Assembly (NCBI RefSeq): GCF_019599265.1
Contig: NZ_JAHZTC010000008.1
Coordinates: 156,620 to 220,619 of the forward strand
Direction: 5' to 3'
DNA from: Pontibacter sp. HSC-14F20
GTDB lineage: Bacteria > Bacteroidota > Bacteroidia > Cytophagales > Hymenobacteraceae
DNA length: 64,000 nt
Position numbers and translations under genes: made by a program
Shown here: positions 1-8,842 of the stretch, in pieces
Numbering within the stretch: position 1 is the first letter of the stretch
Layout of the letters: each line of letters begins with the position of its first letter
Notes under the pieces: model-generated
What the model saw: only the letters and a program-made list of their open reading frames with translations
What the model was told of the DNA's origin: nothing
Database searches by the model: none

Positions 1-137
1 AGATGGCCGAAGTGCAGCAGGACCGTGAGGAACTGATGGGTAACCCAGAACTGCTCGAGAAATTTGCCAGAGAGAAATACCTGATGAAGCGTCCAAGTGA
101 GGACGTGTTTATTGTTGTGCCCAAGAAAGTGAAATAA
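1..137 (+). CDS. divIC: C-terminal part of a DivIC/FtsB-like septum protein
   Basis: The open frame enters from the left edge and ends with TAA at 135-137. The visible 44 residues contain EKFAREKYLMKRPSEDVFIV, the typical end of the septum formation initiator family (FtsB/DivIC), small bitopic membrane proteins with an extracytoplasmic coiled coil that help assemble the division machinery. The membrane segment and coiled coil would lie upstream of the window, so they cannot be checked. The family call rests on this short tail only. A hairpin terminator follows 24 bp after the stop. Confidence 0.65.
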   Translation, partial: MAEVQQDREELMGNPELLEKFAREKYLMKRPSEDVFIVVPKKVK

Positions 138-160
138 GGTATAGATCCACAGATGGATGT

Positions 161-198
161 GCAGAAAGCTGTTTTATAGGAACAGCTTTCTGCATTTA
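161..198 (+). terminator. Hairpin terminator after the DivIC-like gene
   Basis: A perfect 13-bp inverted repeat (GCAGAAAGCTGTT at 161-173, AACAGCTTTCTGC at 181-193) with a 7-nt loop follows the stop codon at 137. The trailing T content (ATTTATA) is weak, so termination is probable rather than certain. Confidence 0.6.
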
Positions 199-306
199 TA
201 GCCCATTAGAGCACAAAAGTCATTAATGTCATAGCAATGACGTAGAAAAACCGCAAGCCTGCATTATACTTTTACTGTAGTATTGAGAAACAAACCCGAA
301 GACACC

Positions 307-873
307 ATGAAGCAGTCAGGAAACAAGATTCTCGAAATACGAAAGCGAAAAGGTCTGAGCCAGGAGGAGCTATCCGAGATGGCAGGTATAAGCCTGCGGA
401 CTTTGCAGCGTCTAGAGAAAGGAGAAACCGAACCACGCGGCTATACCTTGAAATCCATCTGCCGGGCACTTGGTATAGATGTAGAGGAGGTATACGACTA
501 CAGCAAGGAGCCAGATAAAAGTGTGTTGCTGTTGATGCACTTGTCAGTACTGTCGTATTTGTTAATGCCGCTCGGCAATCTCATTTTTCCGTTGATCATC
601 TGGATAACACAGAAAAAGAAAGTGCTCCGTGTGCAGGAGCAGGGTATCAGCCTGTTGAATTTTCAGATCACGTGGTCTTTACTCACTTATCCGCTGATAA
701 TAGTTATGGGGTGGATGAAAATTATGCATTATCCTGGCTGGTGGTATGTGTTTGTTACCTACATCGTGCTGTACTTCCTCAATGCGCTCAATGTTGTCAG
801 AGTATGCTGGCTGATCAGCAAGGAAACGACACACGATCCTTACCCATTCTCGTTTAACATATTAAAGGCATAA
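307..873 (+). CDS. XRE-family HTH regulator with C-terminal membrane domain
   Basis: A Cro/C1-type helix-turn-helix occupies roughly residues 4-60 (KILEIRKRKGLSQEELSEMA, then ISLRTLQRLEKG). Behind it come three to four hydrophobic segments resembling the DUF4870-type membrane domain. The protein is therefore probably a membrane-tethered DNA-binding regulator; target and signal are unknown. The ATG at 307 is chosen over a TTG at 283 because it places the HTH at the usual distance from the start. The 3' end is followed directly by GGTATA-motif DNA and the hscA promoter region. Similar HTH-membrane fusions are common in Bacteroidota. Confidence 0.8.
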   Translation: MKQSGNKILEIRKRKGLSQEELSEMAGISLRTLQRLEKGETEPRGYTLKSICRALGIDVEEVYDYSKEPDKSVLLLMHLSVLSYLLMPLGNLIFPLIIWITQKKKVLRVQEQGISLLNFQITWSLLTYPLIIVMGWMKIMHYPGWWYVFVTYIVLYFLNALNVVRVCWLISKETTHDPYPFSFNILKA

Positions 874-928
874 GTCCGGGTATCAGGTATAAACCTGTTC
901 CATGTCCACACCTCCCCTTATTTTTTCG

Positions 929-936
929 TAACTTTG
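929..936 (+). promoter_or_regulatory. Bacteroidota-type -7 element (TAACTTTG)
   Basis: TAACTTTG matches the TAnnTTTG consensus of the main Bacteroidota sigma factor and lies 49 bp before the hscA-like ATG. No clear TTTG box is present about 20 bp further upstream, so this is only half a promoter. Confidence 0.45.
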
Positions 937-984
937 CGTATAGCGCTGCCCAGGTATAGGGCGGCCTCACTAACGTATACAAAC

Positions 985-2847
985 ATGGCAAAAGTTGCGA
1001 TAAACCTTTCTACAGGAGCCCTCCAGCAGGAAGAGGTAATTGTAGGTATAGACCTCGGGACTACCAACAGCCTGGTAGCCTATATACATCCCGAATCCAA
1101 AAAACCAGTTGCTATAAACGACCTAGGTCGCGGTACCATTGTGCCTTCCGTTGTGCATTTCACCCAGAGCGGAGAGACGATTATTGGCACGGAAGCGAAA
1201 GACTACCTGACCACCGATCCTGCCAACACCATTTACTCTGTGAAGCGCCTGCTGGGCAAATCCTACAAAGACCTGGGTGAGCACAAAGATTATTTCGGCT
1301 ACAAGATTATTGATGATGATAGCGAGGGGCTGGTGAAAATCAGGGTAGGAGATAAGTTTTACTCACCGATCGAGCTGTCGGCAGAGATACTGAAAGAGCT
1401 GCGTGAGCGTGCTGAACATGCCCTGAAAACTCCGGTAAACAGAGCGGTGATCACAGTGCCGGCTTATTTCAACGACTCCCAGCGCCAGGCTACCCGCGAT
1501 GCCGGCAAACTGGCTGGTCTGGAAGTACTGCGTATCGTAAACGAGCCGACTGCTGCCTCGCTTGCCTACGGTATAGGTATAGATCCTTCAGAAGAGAAGA
1601 CCATTGCCGTGTACGACCTCGGTGGCGGTACTTTTGACATCTCTATCCTGAGCCTGCACCAGGGTATATTTGAGGTGCTTTCCACGCACGGCGATACCTA
1701 CCTGGGCGGCGACGACATGGACCGGGCCATAATCAACTACTGGATTCAGGAAAACCAATTGGTAGCAGATACCCTGAACCAGGACAAAAAACTACAGCAG
1801 GAACTGCGCCTGAAAGCTGAGGAAGCCAAGAAAGCGCTGAGTCAGCAGCAGATCTACACCAGTAAGGTGAACGGCACAATAGAATGCGGCATCACACGGC
1901 ACAAGTTTGAGGAGTTGATTGCCCCGATCGTAGCCAAGACCATTGACAGTTGCCGACAGGCAATGGGCGATGCCAAATTAAAGGCGGAGCAGATTGATGC
2001 CGTGATCATGGTGGGAGGTTCTACCCGTGTGCCACTGGTATACGAAGCGGTATCCGAATTTTTTGGAAAACCTGCGAACATTTCCCTCAATCCTGATGAA
2101 GTTGTTTCCCTGGGAGCCGCCATCCAGGCCGATATCCTAGCCGGTAACCGCAAAGACATCCTTCTGCTGGACGTCACGCCGCTCACGCTAGGTATAGAAA
2201 CCATGGGCGGACTGATGGACTCGATCATCCCACGCAACTCCAAAATTCCCACCAAAGCCGGACGCCAGTACACTACATCTGTAGACGGGCAGGTGAACAT
2301 GAAGATATCCGTTTACCAGGGCGAGCGCGATCTCGTGAAGGAAAACCGAAAATTAGCCGAGTTCGACCTGAAAGGTATACCGGCCATGCCGGCAGGCTTC
2401 CCGAAAGTGGATGTGAACTTTATACTTAACGCCGATGGTATCCTGAAAGTAGAAGCGCTTGAACTACGCTCGGGTGTACGCCAGGAGGTAGAGGTGAAGC
2501 CACAGTACGGCCTGACGGATTCGCAGGTAGAGCAGATGCTGATGGACTCGATTACGCACGCACGCGAAGACGTATCGGCACGTATGGTGATTGAAGCACG
2601 CACTACAGCCGAGCAGATGCTCTACCAGGTGGAGCGTTTCGTGGAGAAAAATGGCCAACACCTGACTGAAGACGAAATAAACCTGACACGCGAGAATCTG
2701 CAAAAGCTGCGCGATGTGCTGCCGAGCGGCGACAAAGATCAGATTCTGAAAGCAGTGGATACTTTAGAAGAGCAGACCAGCCCGTTTGCGGAGCGCGTGA
2801 TGCAAATCTCCATTAAGCAAGCCATGGCAGGTAAGAAAATAGAGTAG
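985..2847 (+). CDS. hscA: Hsp70-family chaperone, HscA-like
   Basis: Hsp70 ATPase and substrate-binding domains across 620 residues. Visible signatures are GIDLGTTNS near residue 21, the phosphate-2 loop VYDLGGGTFDISIL near 207, and GGSTRVPLV near 350. It lacks the acidic C-terminal tail of DnaK, and the N-terminal leader MAKVAINLSTG before the ATPase fold matches the HscA-like branch annotated as Fe-S assembly chaperone in Bacteroidota. Function in Fe-S assembly is by family only: no iscU, hscB or fdx is adjacent. The start is the ATG at 985; a TTG at 934 is in frame but lies inside the -7 element and is rejected. A strong bidirectional terminator follows. Confidence 0.88.
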   Translation: MAKVAINLSTGALQQEEVIVGIDLGTTNSLVAYIHPESKKPVAINDLGRGTIVPSVVHFTQSGETIIGTEAKDYLTTDPANTIYSVKRLLGKSYKDLGEHKDYFGYKIIDDDSEGLVKIRVGDKFYSPIELSAEILKELRERAEHALKTPVNRAVITVPAYFNDSQRQATRDAGKLAGLEVLRIVNEPTAASLAYGIGIDPSEEKTIAVYDLGGGTFDISILSLHQGIFEVLSTHGDTYLGGDDMDRAIINYWIQENQLVADTLNQDKKLQQELRLKAEEAKKALSQQQIYTSKVNGTIECGITRHKFEELIAPIVAKTIDSCRQAMGDAKLKAEQIDAVIMVGGSTRVPLVYEAVSEFFGKPANISLNPDEVVSLGAAIQADILAGNRKDILLLDVTPLTLGIETMGGLMDSIIPRNSKIPTKAGRQYTTSVDGQVNMKISVYQGERDLVKENRKLAEFDLKGIPAMPAGFPKVDVNFILNADGILKVEALELRSGVRQEVEVKPQYGLTDSQVEQMLMDSITHAREDVSARMVIEARTTAEQMLYQVERFVEKNGQHLTEDEINLTRENLQKLRDVLPSGDKDQILKAVDTLEEQTSPFAERVMQISIKQAMAGKKIE

Positions 2848-2870
2848 GCTATATCTGTTGCCTATACCTG

Positions 2871-2914
2871 AAAAGAGAAGAGCTGACCCTGGTGGCCAGC
2901 TCTTCTCTTTTTTA
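2871..2914. terminator. Bidirectional terminator between convergent genes
   Basis: A 15-bp stem (AAAAGAGAAGAGCTG at 2871-2885 with its complement at 2897-2911) has an A-run on one side and a T-run on the other, so it can stop hscA on the plus strand and the 2912-3250 gene on the minus strand, whose stop codon it overlaps. Confidence 0.85.
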
Positions 2915-3250
2915 TTGACTAAGCGAATGCAATGCGTCGAGCAAGGTATAATTCAGGTATAGCAGCGTAATAGCCACAGTCACCCCGACGAGCACACCGG
3001 CATAAGGCTCGTCTTGTTCGCGCACGCCTTTGATGCCCCAGTATACATAAGCGACCAAGGCGAGTACACCATAAATAAGCAGCAGCACAGGTATAGCAAT
3101 CAATACCGACTCTGATACAAGTCGCCAGAAATAATTGAAACCGATCCAGGCCACATTCAGCGTCCAGGCCACGATCAGCATCAGAATGCTTTGCCGCGTA
3201 GAGCCCAGCCCAAGCACCCGGAACAAGGCTATACCTTTATCGGTCGGCAT
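2912..3250 (-). CDS. Small integral membrane protein of unknown function
   Basis: A 112-residue protein with three predicted membrane spans: about residues 19-41, 45-70 and 86-106. The N-terminal part (MPTDKGIALFRVLGLGSTRQ) is polar. I do not recognise a family. It starts 3 bp downstream of the stop of the Ldh2-type dehydrogenase on the same strand, so the two are very likely co-transcribed; a role linked to that enzyme is possible but nothing in the sequence proves it. Confidence 0.7.
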   Translation of the reverse strand: MPTDKGIALFRVLGLGSTRQSILMLIVAWTLNVAWIGFNYFWRLVSESVLIAIPVLLLIYGVLALVAYVYWGIKGVREQDEPYAGVLVGVTVAITLLYLNYTLLDALHSLSQ

Positions 3251-3253
3251 CGC

Positions 3254-4321
3254 TTAAAATTTTACGCCAAACTTTTTACCGACTTCTGACAGGTCTTTCT
3301 CCACGGGCGGCAACAGCGGTATACCTTTCTGCAGGCGTCTGGCTGTCATGATGCGCTCCGGGTCGCCAGGTATAAGCACGGCTTTATGGCCACGCTTTAC
3401 ATGCGCGTTACGGAAGGCTGTGATCCAGTTGTCCATGTGCTGCTTAAACTCGTCGGCCGGGCGGAAAGCGTCGATGCGCATCGCTCCGAAGAAATGCCCT
3501 ATACCTTGGCCAACCGGGTCGGCAGGAGGAGCCAGGAAGCTTACAAAAGGCGGTACCCAAGGGCCATAGTTGGCGCCTGACAGCACACCCGAAAAAATAT
3601 CAACAATTGAACCAAGTGCATAACCTTTGTGGCTACCACGGTTTTTAGTGCTACCCAGTGGGAGCAAGGCCCCGCCTGACTGTACTTCAAAGGCGTTGGT
3701 AGAGCCCAGCCCTGTAGCCGTTTGTACCCATCCGCTCGGTGTTTTCTTTTGCTTGCGCTGCAGGATTTCCAGTTTGCCGTTGGCGGCAGTGGTCGTGGCC
3801 AGATCGGCTACAAAAGGCGGCTGCTCGTTGGCAGGCACGGCTACCGCAATCGGGTTGGTGCCCAGCATGCGCTGCGTCGAGTAGGTAGGGGCCACCAGCG
3901 GACTGGCATTCGTCATAGCCATTCCGATCATATCGCGCTGCAGGGCCTGCATGGCATGGTAGCCTGCTATACCGAAGTGGTTTGAGTTTCGCACCGACAC
4001 CCAGCCTGAGCCTACATTCTCTGCCTTCTTCATCGCAATTTCCATGGCGCGTGGCGCTACCACCAGGCCAAGTCCGGCGTCACCGTCTACTGTAGCAGTG
4101 CTGGGCGTTTCGTGCACGATGGAAATGGTGGGTTTCGGATTGATGCGGCCGGCTTCCCAAAGGCGAATGTAGCCGCTCAATCGGGCCACGCCGTGGGAGT
4201 CTACGCCGCGCAGGTCAGCTTCTAGCAAAACTTGGGTCGCTAGCTGTGCATCATCCAAAGAACAGCCTATGTTCAGGAAAATCTCGCGGGTGAAGTCAAA
4301 GAGGTGTCGATATGGGTACAT
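3254..4321 (-). CDS. Ldh2/malate dehydrogenase family oxidoreductase
   Basis: A 355-residue member of the Ldh2 family of NAD(P)-dependent dehydrogenases acting on malate, L-lactate, sulfolactate, ureidoglycolate or 2,3-diketogulonate. Family landmarks are LLEADLRGVDSHGVARL near residue 32 (with the conserved His), SVRNSNHFGIAGYH near 104, and the nucleotide-contact stretch TNPIAVAVP. The fold has no Rossmann motif. The exact substrate cannot be read from the sequence. It is the first gene of a probable two-gene unit with the small membrane protein at 2912-3250. The ATG at 4321 gives the normal family N-terminus. Confidence 0.88.
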   Translation of the reverse strand: MYPYRHLFDFTREIFLNIGCSLDDAQLATQVLLEADLRGVDSHGVARLSGYIRLWEAGRINPKPTISIVHETPSTATVDGDAGLGLVVAPRAMEIAMKKAENVGSGWVSVRNSNHFGIAGYHAMQALQRDMIGMAMTNASPLVAPTYSTQRMLGTNPIAVAVPANEQPPFVADLATTTAANGKLEILQRKQKKTPSGWVQTATGLGSTNAFEVQSGGALLPLGSTKNRGSHKGYALGSIVDIFSGVLSGANYGPWVPPFVSFLAPPADPVGQGIGHFFGAMRIDAFRPADEFKQHMDNWITAFRNAHVKRGHKAVLIPGDPERIMTARRLQKGIPLLPPVEKDLSEVGKKFGVKF

Positions 4322-4509
4322 AGTAATCAGATTAGGGCCGCAAATTAAAAAATTATCGGGCCAATGCCTCGCAATTTGGCCAGCGATTATCCTTCACGGA
4401 AATTATACCTTTGAGCACCATTTATATACCCTTTTTTCTATACTTTCGGAGTTTGGTAAAAACTGGAATAGATTTTGACTTGGCCAATGTAGGCTAAAAC
4501 GATACGATT

Positions 4510-6897
4510 ATGAAAAGAGCGCTACTTCTGATCTGGATATTCACAGCAGCTGTTGCTGTACAGGCACAAAGCCGGCTTGTGTTTAACGAAGTTGTACCTG
4601 TATCCTTCCTTTTCAGGCAGGAGGCGGCTGGCAATAGCAGTCAGGTAAACAGCAATAAAATGATACAGCTGCTAACAGAAGGCGGCACGACGGCCAGCAA
4701 AACCGGCGGGCGACCTAGCCGCAAGCCTGAGTTTGTAGTGCGATTGGAGCAGCAGGCTCGCATTGCCAAAGCCGGCGACCAGTTGCAGCTCAAGGTACAG
4801 CTACAGCAGGTTAGCGTGAGCGGCGATGTGCATTACCGTGGTTTCGACCTGGGGAATGTGCTCCTGCCAGAACAGGCCAAGATGACGGTACGTTTGCTCA
4901 ACAGTCAGCAGAAGGAAGTAAAGCGCTACAGCCTGCCTGCCCTAAACTTGAAGCCAGGCGGCATCGTGGCGCTGGAAACCTCTGTGCCGGATACTGCCAA
5001 CAGCGAGGGCTATACCTTAAAAGTGGATGGTCTGGAGCTGGTGTATACTCACACCGATGTGCAGGAACTGGAAGCGCGGATTCGCCTGATCAAAGACTAT
5101 TATGCCGCCGATGCCACGCTGAACAAAATGCTGCAGGATGCAACTTTGGTAAAGGCAGATGATGTAGATCGCATCAAGCAGCAGGACCAGCGCCTGCGCG
5201 ATATGGAAGAAATGTTGGAAAAACTCCAGGACAAGCGCTTTGCTGACAAGTTGAGTCTGAACCAGTATGACCCGCAGCGCTTTGTGGCTAGGTCAAACCA
5301 ACTGAACCAGTTGCTGAAAGAGCGTCGCAAAGCCATGAACCATACTCTGGCTACCCTTGACCAGCAATTTTATAACAGAGGCATCAGCCTGATGAGCCGC
5401 AACAACCTGGCGGCTGCAAGTACTTATTTTGTGAAATCGCTGGAAGTGAACCCACGCTTTGCGCCTGCGCACCTGCAACTGGCCCGCCTGGATTTCATGA
5501 GCGGTAATTTGCACGAAGCAGCCGGCCGTACCCGCGACATCCTCACCCAAATGCGTGTAGACCCTGAAACCCAGCAGATGGCGCTAGGGCTGGCGCACGA
5601 TATCTACAGTTCGTTCATGGCAGAAGGTCATGCCCACAACGGCCGCGGCGATTACCGTAGTGCCGTAGCCGCTTATGCTGATGCCCGCGAACTGTGCAGC
5701 ACCCTGGGCGGACTGCGCTGCAACATGCCCGCCCTGAACGACGGCGAAGGCCGTGCCGTGTATGGTTTTTACCGTGGTGTAGTGGAAGAGGGCAAGCGTG
5801 CCCTGAGCAGTGGCAACCTGGTGCAGGCTGAGCAGCTGGCCGACGAAGCCTATACCTTCCAGCGCCAGTACGACTACCTGTTGCACGACGCGACCGAAGC
5901 AGCAGAGCTACTGGGGCAAGTGAAATACCAGTATTATGTGCAGCACATCGACAAAGGCCGTCAGGCCATGAAGTCAAAAGATTACCGCTATGCGCTGGAG
6001 CAGTTTGAATCGGCATTGGCGCTGGAGCAGGGCTATACCTTTCAGCCTGTGCGGGAGCTTAGTGGCTTGTTGCAGCAGGCGGCCAAGCCTGTGCTGCTGA
6101 GTCAGCTGGCAGAGGGCTATACCCTGGCTATGAACAATCGGTTGAGTGATGCCAGAACTGTAGCCAGCACGGCTGAGAATATGCGCAGCCGTTACGCCCT
6201 GGAGCGTGATACCGAAGTGCAGGCCAGGTATGTAGAGTTGCGCGATCGCATCTTCACGCAGGAGTGTCTGAATGTGCAGGCCGATTACGACCGTCACTAC
6301 CAGAATGCACAGGCGCTGGTGCAGGAAAAGAAATTCATTGCTGCCGACCAAGCCTATCAGGCTGCTATCAATGCTGCGGGGACGAAAGTGACGTGTATCA
6401 TCGCTACTTTTACCGCCGAAGATGGCCGTGTCACCATTGCCGATGCCGCAGCCTACCAGCGCATGCTTGAAGAGGCAAACCGGATAGTAAAAACTGGTCG
6501 CTATACCGATGCGATACAACGATACAACGATGCCGAACAGCTATACCTGAGTAAAACAGTTGCTCGTTTTGGTCTGGACCATATTTCGCTTTACAACTTC
6601 GCCAAGGAGCAAAGCCAGTTGGCCTTCACCGCGAGTGTGGTAGATCATTTCACCAGCATCCATCAGGAAAAAGCTGCGCTACAACTGCTCACCAACCTGC
6701 TCGACCAAGGCTATTCCAAAGGCAAAACCAAGAAAGTTCAGCAGCAGCTAGGTATACAGTTGGCGATACTTGACGTGAGCAGCGGCCAGACCGAAGCAGC
6801 CAAGGTAATGGCTGCCAGCTATACCCAGGGAGACAAGAAACTGAAGCAGCTTGGCAAGGCCTACGAAAAAGAGCGTAAGAAACTGGCGAAAGGGTAA
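4510..6897 (+). CDS. Exported TPR-containing protein of unknown function
   Basis: A 795-residue protein with a clear signal peptide (MKRALLLIWIFTAAVAVQAQ). Residues about 40-180 look like a beta-rich domain; a coiled-coil-prone stretch near 200-265 (LRDMEEMLEKLQDKRF) follows. From about 275 to 780 the chain consists of helical tandem repeats of TPR type (for example LMSRNNLAAASTYFVKSLEVNPRFAPAHLQLA). It is presumably a periplasmic scaffold. No catalytic motif is visible. The gene stands alone between a divergent dehydrogenase and a convergent lipoprotein gene, and ends at a bidirectional terminator. A TACCTTTG box at 4406-4413 resembles a -7 element, but the required upstream box is not evident. 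Confidence 0.75.
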   Translation: MKRALLLIWIFTAAVAVQAQSRLVFNEVVPVSFLFRQEAAGNSSQVNSNKMIQLLTEGGTTASKTGGRPSRKPEFVVRLEQQARIAKAGDQLQLKVQLQQVSVSGDVHYRGFDLGNVLLPEQAKMTVRLLNSQQKEVKRYSLPALNLKPGGIVALETSVPDTANSEGYTLKVDGLELVYTHTDVQELEARIRLIKDYYAADATLNKMLQDATLVKADDVDRIKQQDQRLRDMEEMLEKLQDKRFADKLSLNQYDPQRFVARSNQLNQLLKERRKAMNHTLATLDQQFYNRGISLMSRNNLAAASTYFVKSLEVNPRFAPAHLQLARLDFMSGNLHEAAGRTRDILTQMRVDPETQQMALGLAHDIYSSFMAEGHAHNGRGDYRSAVAAYADARELCSTLGGLRCNMPALNDGEGRAVYGFYRGVVEEGKRALSSGNLVQAEQLADEAYTFQRQYDYLLHDATEAAELLGQVKYQYYVQHIDKGRQAMKSKDYRYALEQFESALALEQGYTFQPVRELSGLLQQAAKPVLLSQLAEGYTLAMNNRLSDARTVASTAENMRSRYALERDTEVQARYVELRDRIFTQECLNVQADYDRHYQNAQALVQEKKFIAADQAYQAAINAAGTKVTCIIATFTAEDGRVTIADAAAYQRMLEEANRIVKTGRYTDAIQRYNDAEQLYLSKTVARFGLDHISLYNFAKEQSQLAFTASVVDHFTSIHQEKAALQLLTNLLDQGYSKGKTKKVQQQLGIQLAILDVSSGQTEAAKVMAASYTQGDKKLKQLGKAYEKERKKLAKG

Positions 6898-6925
6898 GCT
6901 ATATCTGAGCGCATTATCAACAATG

Positions 6926-6956
6926 AAAAAGCCTGCTAATTAAGCAGGCTTTTTTG
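6926..6956. terminator. Bidirectional terminator
   Basis: A 12-bp stem (AAAAAGCCTGCT and AGCAGGCTTTTT) with a 5-nt loop and a T-run on each strand, between the convergent TPR and lipoprotein genes. Confidence 0.88.
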
Positions 6957-6977
6957 TTTCCGTATAGGTATAGCGGT

Positions 6978-7781
6978 TTACTTCAGCTGCATGTTATCGA
7001 GCCAGATGACATACTCCTGCTTGTCTGCATCGTATCGGAAACCGTAGCGGGTAGGGTAGTAGAGGTTCTTCAGCTGAAACTCTTCCGGCTGCTTCAGTTC
7101 AAAAGTATCATCTGGCTTCGACTGCAGGTATTCTACTGTATACATCGGCTCGAAAAAGATGACGCGGCCATCATAAGAACCGTAAATCATGGTTTGGGTA
7201 AATTCCTCACCTTTCAGTTCAGGGCTATACCTGTCAACCCAGTGCTTGCCCATTTGCGGCACGTTCACCTGCACATCAATATAGTCAGCCGGCAGAAAAC
7301 GGGGAGCCGGAGTCATGACAAGTTTAGGGTCGCTGGCTTCGTCGCCAATGGCCTTGCGCTCGTCTGAGGAGATCATGTAGAAGTGTGCATCAAAGTGAGG
7401 CAGTTCATACAGGGCAGGCGGATGGCCCATCGGGTTCCAATCCATCACGATGTGGTTGAAAGGCGTCTGGCGAGTAATCTCTTCTGGCAATTCCATTTCA
7501 TAATAGATCATGTGCCCATGCCCATGCGAGTCGTCTTCCTGCGGGAGTGTGCTCACGGCGCTTTCCGAAATGTTTACACCAACAGCAGCCGGATTGCCAT
7601 CGGCATCAAAAGTAGCCCAACTATAGGCCGTGCCTTCCCCTACACTGATGCGCTTGCCATACACCGTCTGGTTTGCCAGGGGCGATGACTCCTCCTTGTG
7701 GTCATCACAACCCGAGAGCAGCAGGACGAGCGAAAGCATGAAACCGATTGGGGATATTTGTTTAAGAAGCATTTTGGTCAT
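6978..7781 (-). CDS. Lipoprotein, possibly DUF5602-like
   Basis: A 267-residue precursor with a lipobox (LVLLLSGC, Cys near residue 25) giving a lipid-anchored envelope protein. The body contains the stretch HFDAHFYMIS and many His/Asp residues (DDSHGHGHM near residue 90), which recalls the DUF5602/TTHB210 family of small exported proteins; that assignment is from memory of the motif only. I place the start at the ATG at 7781, since the longer frame begins with TTG at 7802, only 1 bp from the neighbouring gene. It follows the Ppx/GppA gene on the same strand with a 22-bp gap, so co-transcription is plausible. Confidence 0.7.
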   Translation of the reverse strand: MTKMLLKQISPIGFMLSLVLLLSGCDDHKEESSPLANQTVYGKRISVGEGTAYSWATFDADGNPAAVGVNISESAVSTLPQEDDSHGHGHMIYYEMELPEEITRQTPFNHIVMDWNPMGHPPALYELPHFDAHFYMISSDERKAIGDEASDPKLVMTPAPRFLPADYIDVQVNVPQMGKHWVDRYSPELKGEEFTQTMIYGSYDGRVIFFEPMYTVEYLQSKPDDTFELKQPEEFQLKNLYYPTRYGFRYDADKQEYVIWLDNMQLK

Positions 7782-7803
7782 TATAATTTGAGTAGCGCGC
7801 AAT

Positions 7804-8757
7804 TTACGCTCTTTTAGAACTTTCTTCGTGTAGCACTTTTTGCAGTACGCCTTCTTTTAAAGCGTAAGCTGATACACGGATCTCCTGCAGGGTATAGGTT
7901 TCGAGCACGAAATCGACCAGTATACTTGCCAGCACGATCATATCCACCCGCATCTCCAACATGCCAGGTATAGCCAGGCGCTCGTCGTGGGTTTTATGCA
8001 GCAGATCCTGGTGTATTTTGTAGTAGTCGGCTATCTGAAGCGAGGAGGCAGCAGGAGGGTTCAGCTGGCGTGAGTTGTTGCCATGGCGCAGGGCATCAAT
8101 GTCGCAGAGGGTGTCGAACGTGCCGGATGCACCTACCAGCCGGGAGGGCTTATACCTGGCCACGGCCTCGGTGAGGGGTTGGAGCATACGGGCAAGGTAA
8201 CTTTTTTCGGCTTCCACCTGCGCAACAGGTATAGGGTCTTGGGTAAAGAACTTGTCCATGAGTCGCTGGGCCCCCAATTCGAAGCTTTGTTTCCAGAAAA
8301 CCTCCTGATTGTTGCAGAGGATAAACTCTACGCTGCCGCCACCAATGTCCATGATGAGGGCTGTTTGCTCGTCGAGTACACCCGCCGAACGCACGCCAAG
8401 GTATATTAGTTCTGCCTCGCGGTCGCCGTCAATGACCTCTACCTGTATGTCGGTTTCCTTGAAAATATCTTTGATAAAGTCATCGCCGTTGCTGGCGTTG
8501 CGCACCATGCTGGTCGCCATGGCCCGCACCGTTTCCACACTGTACTCGTCAATTTGCTTCCGGAACTCCCGCAATGTTTTCAATGCCCGTTCGTAAGCCT
8601 CCGGCGCAATAGCTCCCTTGCTGATGCCGCCCTGCCCAAGCCGAACCGGCAATTTGGTCTTAACAAAGTCTGTACGGTTACCACTTTCATCTACCTCGGT
8701 GATGAGGAGATGAAAGGTATTGGTGCCCATGTCGATGAGTGCGAGGCGTTTGGTCAT
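7804..8757 (-). CDS. Ppx/GppA family phosphatase (exopolyphosphatase)
   Basis: A 317-residue protein of the Ppx/GppA branch of the sugar kinase/Hsp70 fold. Phosphate-binding loops are visible at LIDMGTNTFHLLI (residue 7) and IMDIGGGSVEFIL (near 141). Members release phosphate from inorganic polyphosphate or convert pppGpp to ppGpp; which of the two applies here is not decidable from sequence. The length matches the short two-domain form that lacks the C-terminal HD extension of the E. coli enzymes. It is probably transcribed ahead of the lipoprotein gene at 6978-7781. Confidence 0.88.
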   Translation of the reverse strand: MTKRLALIDMGTNTFHLLITEVDESGNRTDFVKTKLPVRLGQGGISKGAIAPEAYERALKTLREFRKQIDEYSVETVRAMATSMVRNASNGDDFIKDIFKETDIQVEVIDGDREAELIYLGVRSAGVLDEQTALIMDIGGGSVEFILCNNQEVFWKQSFELGAQRLMDKFFTQDPIPVAQVEAEKSYLARMLQPLTEAVARYKPSRLVGASGTFDTLCDIDALRHGNNSRQLNPPAASSLQIADYYKIHQDLLHKTHDERLAIPGMLEMRVDMIVLASILVDFVLETYTLQEIRVSAYALKEGVLQKVLHEESSKRA

Positions 8758-8842
8758 AGGGGAGGAAGATTGTACTACAAAAGAAATAGCCGAAGGCTGC
8801 TTAGGTATAGGACCTTGAATATAAGTATGTTAAATTGTTAAT